In this document: positions 6,908 through 9,531 of the stretch, piece by piece
Layout of the letters: every line of letters starts with the position of its first letter
Numbering within the stretch: the first letter of the stretch is position 1
Assembly (NCBI GenBank): GCA_028711875.1
Contig: JAQTRJ010000057.1
Location: 1-9,531, forward strand
DNA: 9,531 nucleotides
DNA from: a bacterium
Lineage (GTDB): Bacteria; Electryoneota; RPQS01
Reading direction: 5' to 3'
The notes under the pieces: generated by a model
Seen by the model: the letters and a program-made list of their open reading frames with translations, nothing else
Database searches by the model: none
Told to the model about the DNA's origin: nothing
Translations under genes and position numbers: made by a program

Positions 6908-9531
6908 ATGTTGACCGTTCGCCATCTTCTCATCAGTCTCGCTGCATTGGCCTGGGCGATTGACGCCGGAGGCATGCCTGCGGATTACGCATCCGTTCGG
7001 ACGGAACGCACCGTTAGACTCGACGAACGATGGCCTGTGGGACAACCGGTCCGGCTGTGCGCATTGCTGGTGGAATTCCAGGAAGACGATGTCGAGGGCA
7101 CAACCGGAACCGGACGAATGGGAACGGGTTTCGATTCTTCGCTGGTCATTGATCCGCTTCCCCATGATCGTCAGTATTTCGCCGATCATCTGAGTTTTCT
7201 CCGTGATTACTATGAAACGGTATCGCGGAGGAACCTGCTCTTCGATACCACCGCAATGACCGTGTTTCCGCGGAACGAAGGCGAATTCTATCGTTTGGAT
7301 CATCCGATGTGGCACTACAACTACAATTCGGATGACGAGACTCTGAACCGGAAATTGGTCGAGCTGTTCGTTGAATCCTGCGCGAAGGCAGACCCAGACG
7401 TGGATTTTTCACAGTTCGACGCCGTTCTGGTGTTTCACGCCGGAGTGGGGAAGGACTTCAACATCGGGTATGATGCGACGCCCTTCGATATTCCCTCCGC
7501 CTACATCTCCCAGCGCGATCTCCAAGACTACTCGGGCGTCGTGCCGATACCAGATGATGTGACACGCGGTGTAATTTTACCGGAAGGAGAGAATCAGCTC
7601 GAAGCATTGGATTTCGGAGTCGAGCTCTCACTCAACGGGATCTTGGTCAAATTATTCGGCAACTGGATGGGATTGCCGGATTTGTTTGATACGGAAACCG
7701 GAGCGAGCGGGATCGGCCGCTGGGGGATGATGGATCAAGGCTCGGGCAACATGTCCGCGTTGGTTCCGGGAATGCCCGATGCGTGGTCGCGGATTTTCAT
7801 GGGTTGGGAAACTCCGCTGATCCGAGTGCCGTCGGGTCGAGGAGATACCGTCCGGCTGGCGCGATTCGGGTATGAAAGTGCTCCGCAAATCGTGAAAATC
7901 CCCATCACTCTGCGCGAATACTATCTTCTGGAAAACCGTGATGCGGATGCCGACTCGATCGGCTATGTGACGCTATGGGATCGAGCGGGAAAGATCATGC
8001 GTGTTCTGGCGGATCAAACCATCCAGATCGAGCAGGGTTTTGGCGTACCGGTTAAGGCCAGTCACTACGATTTCGGGATTCCCGGAAGTGGCATACTGAT
8101 CTGGCACGTTGATGAGGATGTGATTGAAGCCGGACTGGAAACCAACACTGTCAATATCAATTTCGATCATCGCGGCGTAGATTTGGTGGAAGCGGATGGC
8201 GCGCAAGACATCGGTTATGAATATGGATTCGCGTCAGCCGGTTCGGGCGCGGAACTGGGAATTCAGGAGGATGCCTGGTATCTCAATAACAGCCAGCACC
8301 GCGAGGCGAATGGCGGCGCGACCAGTGAGCTGTTTACCGACCACACCTTTCCACCCGCCCGACTCTACGACGGTGCTTATACCCGGCTCCGGTTGTCGAA
8401 TTTTTCGCCGGTGGACAGCGTGATGAGCTTCGTCTGTCGGATGGAGGATGCTGCCGTCGGTTACCCCGCCTGCATTCCGAATGCGTTGGAATGGACTATC
8501 GCCGATTTGGATGGCGATTCGTTGCGGGAATTGTACGTTTGCCGTTACGATTCCCTGCTTCAGATTTCGAATGACGGAGCGATCCGCGCCCTTGCCGCAC
8601 TGCCGGAAGGGCTTCTCCCGGCTTTTCCATCGTCCGTAGATATGGATGGTGACGGCGACGATGAGTTGCTTTTCGAGGGGTACGATCTTGGAATTCTGAA
8701 TCATGACAGCGCGACGATCTCACTGAATACGACTTATGCTCATTCATCGGAAAATCGAGTGTTTGCGGCGCGTTCAGAGAGCGGCACCGGTCGCATTCTT
8801 TGTATTGGAAATGACGCGGTCCAATATATCTGGCAGATATTTGATGAAGACCTGAATCTCTTAGACCGCCAGAACCTGCCGTTCCTTGCCAGAGAACGGA
8901 TTTCCATCAGCAACCTGGAGAGTTTTCCTGCACATCGTTTCGTGATTTCGGGTGAAGCACTGGCGATTTGCTATTCCATCTCCGATTCTTCTCTCGATCA
9001 AGTCTGGTCCATTTCCGACTTGCGCCTGTCGGGTAATGCGATGGTTGTCGTTCAACCGGATACTACAGCGATATATCTCGAGGGCTACGGCTACGTCGAA
9101 GCGGCCACTGGGCAAGCCCTGTGTCTTGCTCCAGACTGTGATCCTCCGGCTGTGGATTGGGACGGGAACGGAGTCGTTGATGGTGGTGGCTGGTGGGGCC
9201 GCAATGCCATCCCGCGCGAGGATGCTCCACAAATGGCCGCCACCATGACGTGGATCGCCGATCTGGATGCGAACGGCCAGCCGGACATTCTCGGATTGGA
9301 TGCGCCTTTCACACCGGCGGGCGAAACCATGCCGCGCTTCACGAGAATCCACGCGATGTTGCATAGCGGTGGAGTATTGGCCGATTTTCCGGTGGCAGTT
9401 TTCGGAACGGAAGGCGACATTCCGCCTTTTGAATGGTCAAACGACGGCGATCTGTATCTTATGTATCTCATGCAGATCGGCGATTCTACCTACTTCACAC
9501 CCCTGCGGCTTTTCGATGCCTGGCGGACACA
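6908..9531 (+). CDS. Secreted M6-like (immune inhibitor A-like) protein with degenerate zinc motif and calcium-binding repeats (3' truncated)
   Basis: The frame is open from ATG 6908 to the window end (874 codons, no stop seen). Residues 1-17 form a signal peptide (core LLISLAALAWA). Residues about 25-500 resemble M6 metalloprotease-domain proteins: a DAVLVFHAGVGKD segment, GLPDLFDTETG at 255-265 and GIGRWGMMD just after. The zinc motif preceding GLPD should read HEFGH but reads K248-L249-F250-G251-N252, so both zinc histidines and the catalytic glutamate are absent. Residues about 530 to the end hold FG-GAP/VCBS-like repeats with calcium-type loops: DLDGDS at 533, DMDGDGDDE at 578, DWDGNG at 750 and DLDANG at 785. 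The gene starts 6 bases after the porV stop with only a weak ribosome binding site, suggesting translational coupling. It is probably a secreted surface protein and possible T9SS cargo; a sorting domain would lie beyond the window. A role as a non-catalytic adhesin or scaffold is inference. Confidence 0.82.
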   Translation, partial: MLTVRHLLISLAALAWAIDAGGMPADYASVRTERTVRLDERWPVGQPVRLCALLVEFQEDDVEGTTGTGRMGTGFDSSLVIDPLPHDRQYFADHLSFLRDYYETVSRRNLLFDTTAMTVFPRNEGEFYRLDHPMWHYNYNSDDETLNRKLVELFVESCAKADPDVDFSQFDAVLVFHAGVGKDFNIGYDATPFDIPSAYISQRDLQDYSGVVPIPDDVTRGVILPEGENQLEALDFGVELSLNGILVKLFGNWMGLPDLFDTETGASGIGRWGMMDQGSGNMSALVPGMPDAWSRIFMGWETPLIRVPSGRGDTVRLARFGYESAPQIVKIPITLREYYLLENRDADADSIGYVTLWDRAGKIMRVLADQTIQIEQGFGVPVKASHYDFGIPGSGILIWHVDEDVIEAGLETNTVNINFDHRGVDLVEADGAQDIGYEYGFASAGSGAELGIQEDAWYLNNSQHREANGGATSELFTDHTFPPARLYDGAYTRLRLSNFSPVDSVMSFVCRMEDAAVGYPACIPNALEWTIADLDGDSLRELYVCRYDSLLQISNDGAIRALAALPEGLLPAFPSSVDMDGDGDDELLFEGYDLGILNHDSATISLNTTYAHSSENRVFAARSESGTGRILCIGNDAVQYIWQIFDEDLNLLDRQNLPFLARERISISNLESFPAHRFVISGEALAICYSISDSSLDQVWSISDLRLSGNAMVVVQPDTTAIYLEGYGYVEAATGQALCLAPDCDPPAVDWDGNGVVDGGGWWGRNAIPREDAPQMAATMTWIADLDANGQPDILGLDAPFTPAGETMPRFTRIHAMLHSGGVLADFPVAVFGTEGDIPPFEWSNDGDLYLMYLMQIGDSTYFTPLRLFDAWRT

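Overview
The window is a plus-strand stretch of a bacterial chromosome with moderately high GC. It holds four protein genes, two of them cut by the window edges, and one long intergenic region of 314 bases. Gene content is that of an envelope-secretion locus: a gingipain-type (C25) peptidase resembling the type IX secretion system (T9SS) sortase PorU, a PorV/PorQ-family outer-membrane protein, and a large secreted M6-like protein with calcium-binding repeats. The porU-porV pairing is known from Bacteroidota. The sequence style (FlgD-like C-terminal domain, DxDGDG repeats, moderate-to-high GC, sigma70-like -35 box) suggests an uncultured lineage of the wider FCB superphylum or a neighbouring candidate phylum. 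That placement is inference; no rRNA or other taxonomic marker is present.

Layout: bases 1-299 are the 3' end of an ABC-transporter ATPase gene. Bases 391-1617 encode a response regulator with an HD-GYP output domain, predicted to degrade cyclic di-GMP. Bases 1618-1931 are non-coding but structured. In order they hold an interrupted palindrome, a TTGACA-type promoter, a leader with two adjacent 8-nt segments whose complements follow in the same order (a pseudoknot topology), a 14-bp intrinsic terminator, and then the ribosome binding site of the C25 gene. This looks like a transcription-attenuating leader RNA controlling the secretion operon.

Bases 1932-5819 (C25/PorU-like, His808/Cys843 dyad intact), 5855-6901 (PorV-like) and 6908-9531 (M6-like, runs off the window end) are closely spaced and probably form one operon. 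The likely division of labour is a cell-surface sortase/peptidase, an outer-membrane partner that shuttles or anchors cargo, and a secreted surface protein that may be a cargo or a structural component.

The most unusual observations are two. The M6-like protein keeps the family context around the active site, but the zinc-binding HExxH reads KLFGN, so it should be a pseudoprotease. And the intergenic region combines promoter, pseudoknot-capable leader and terminator directly ahead of the secretion genes.
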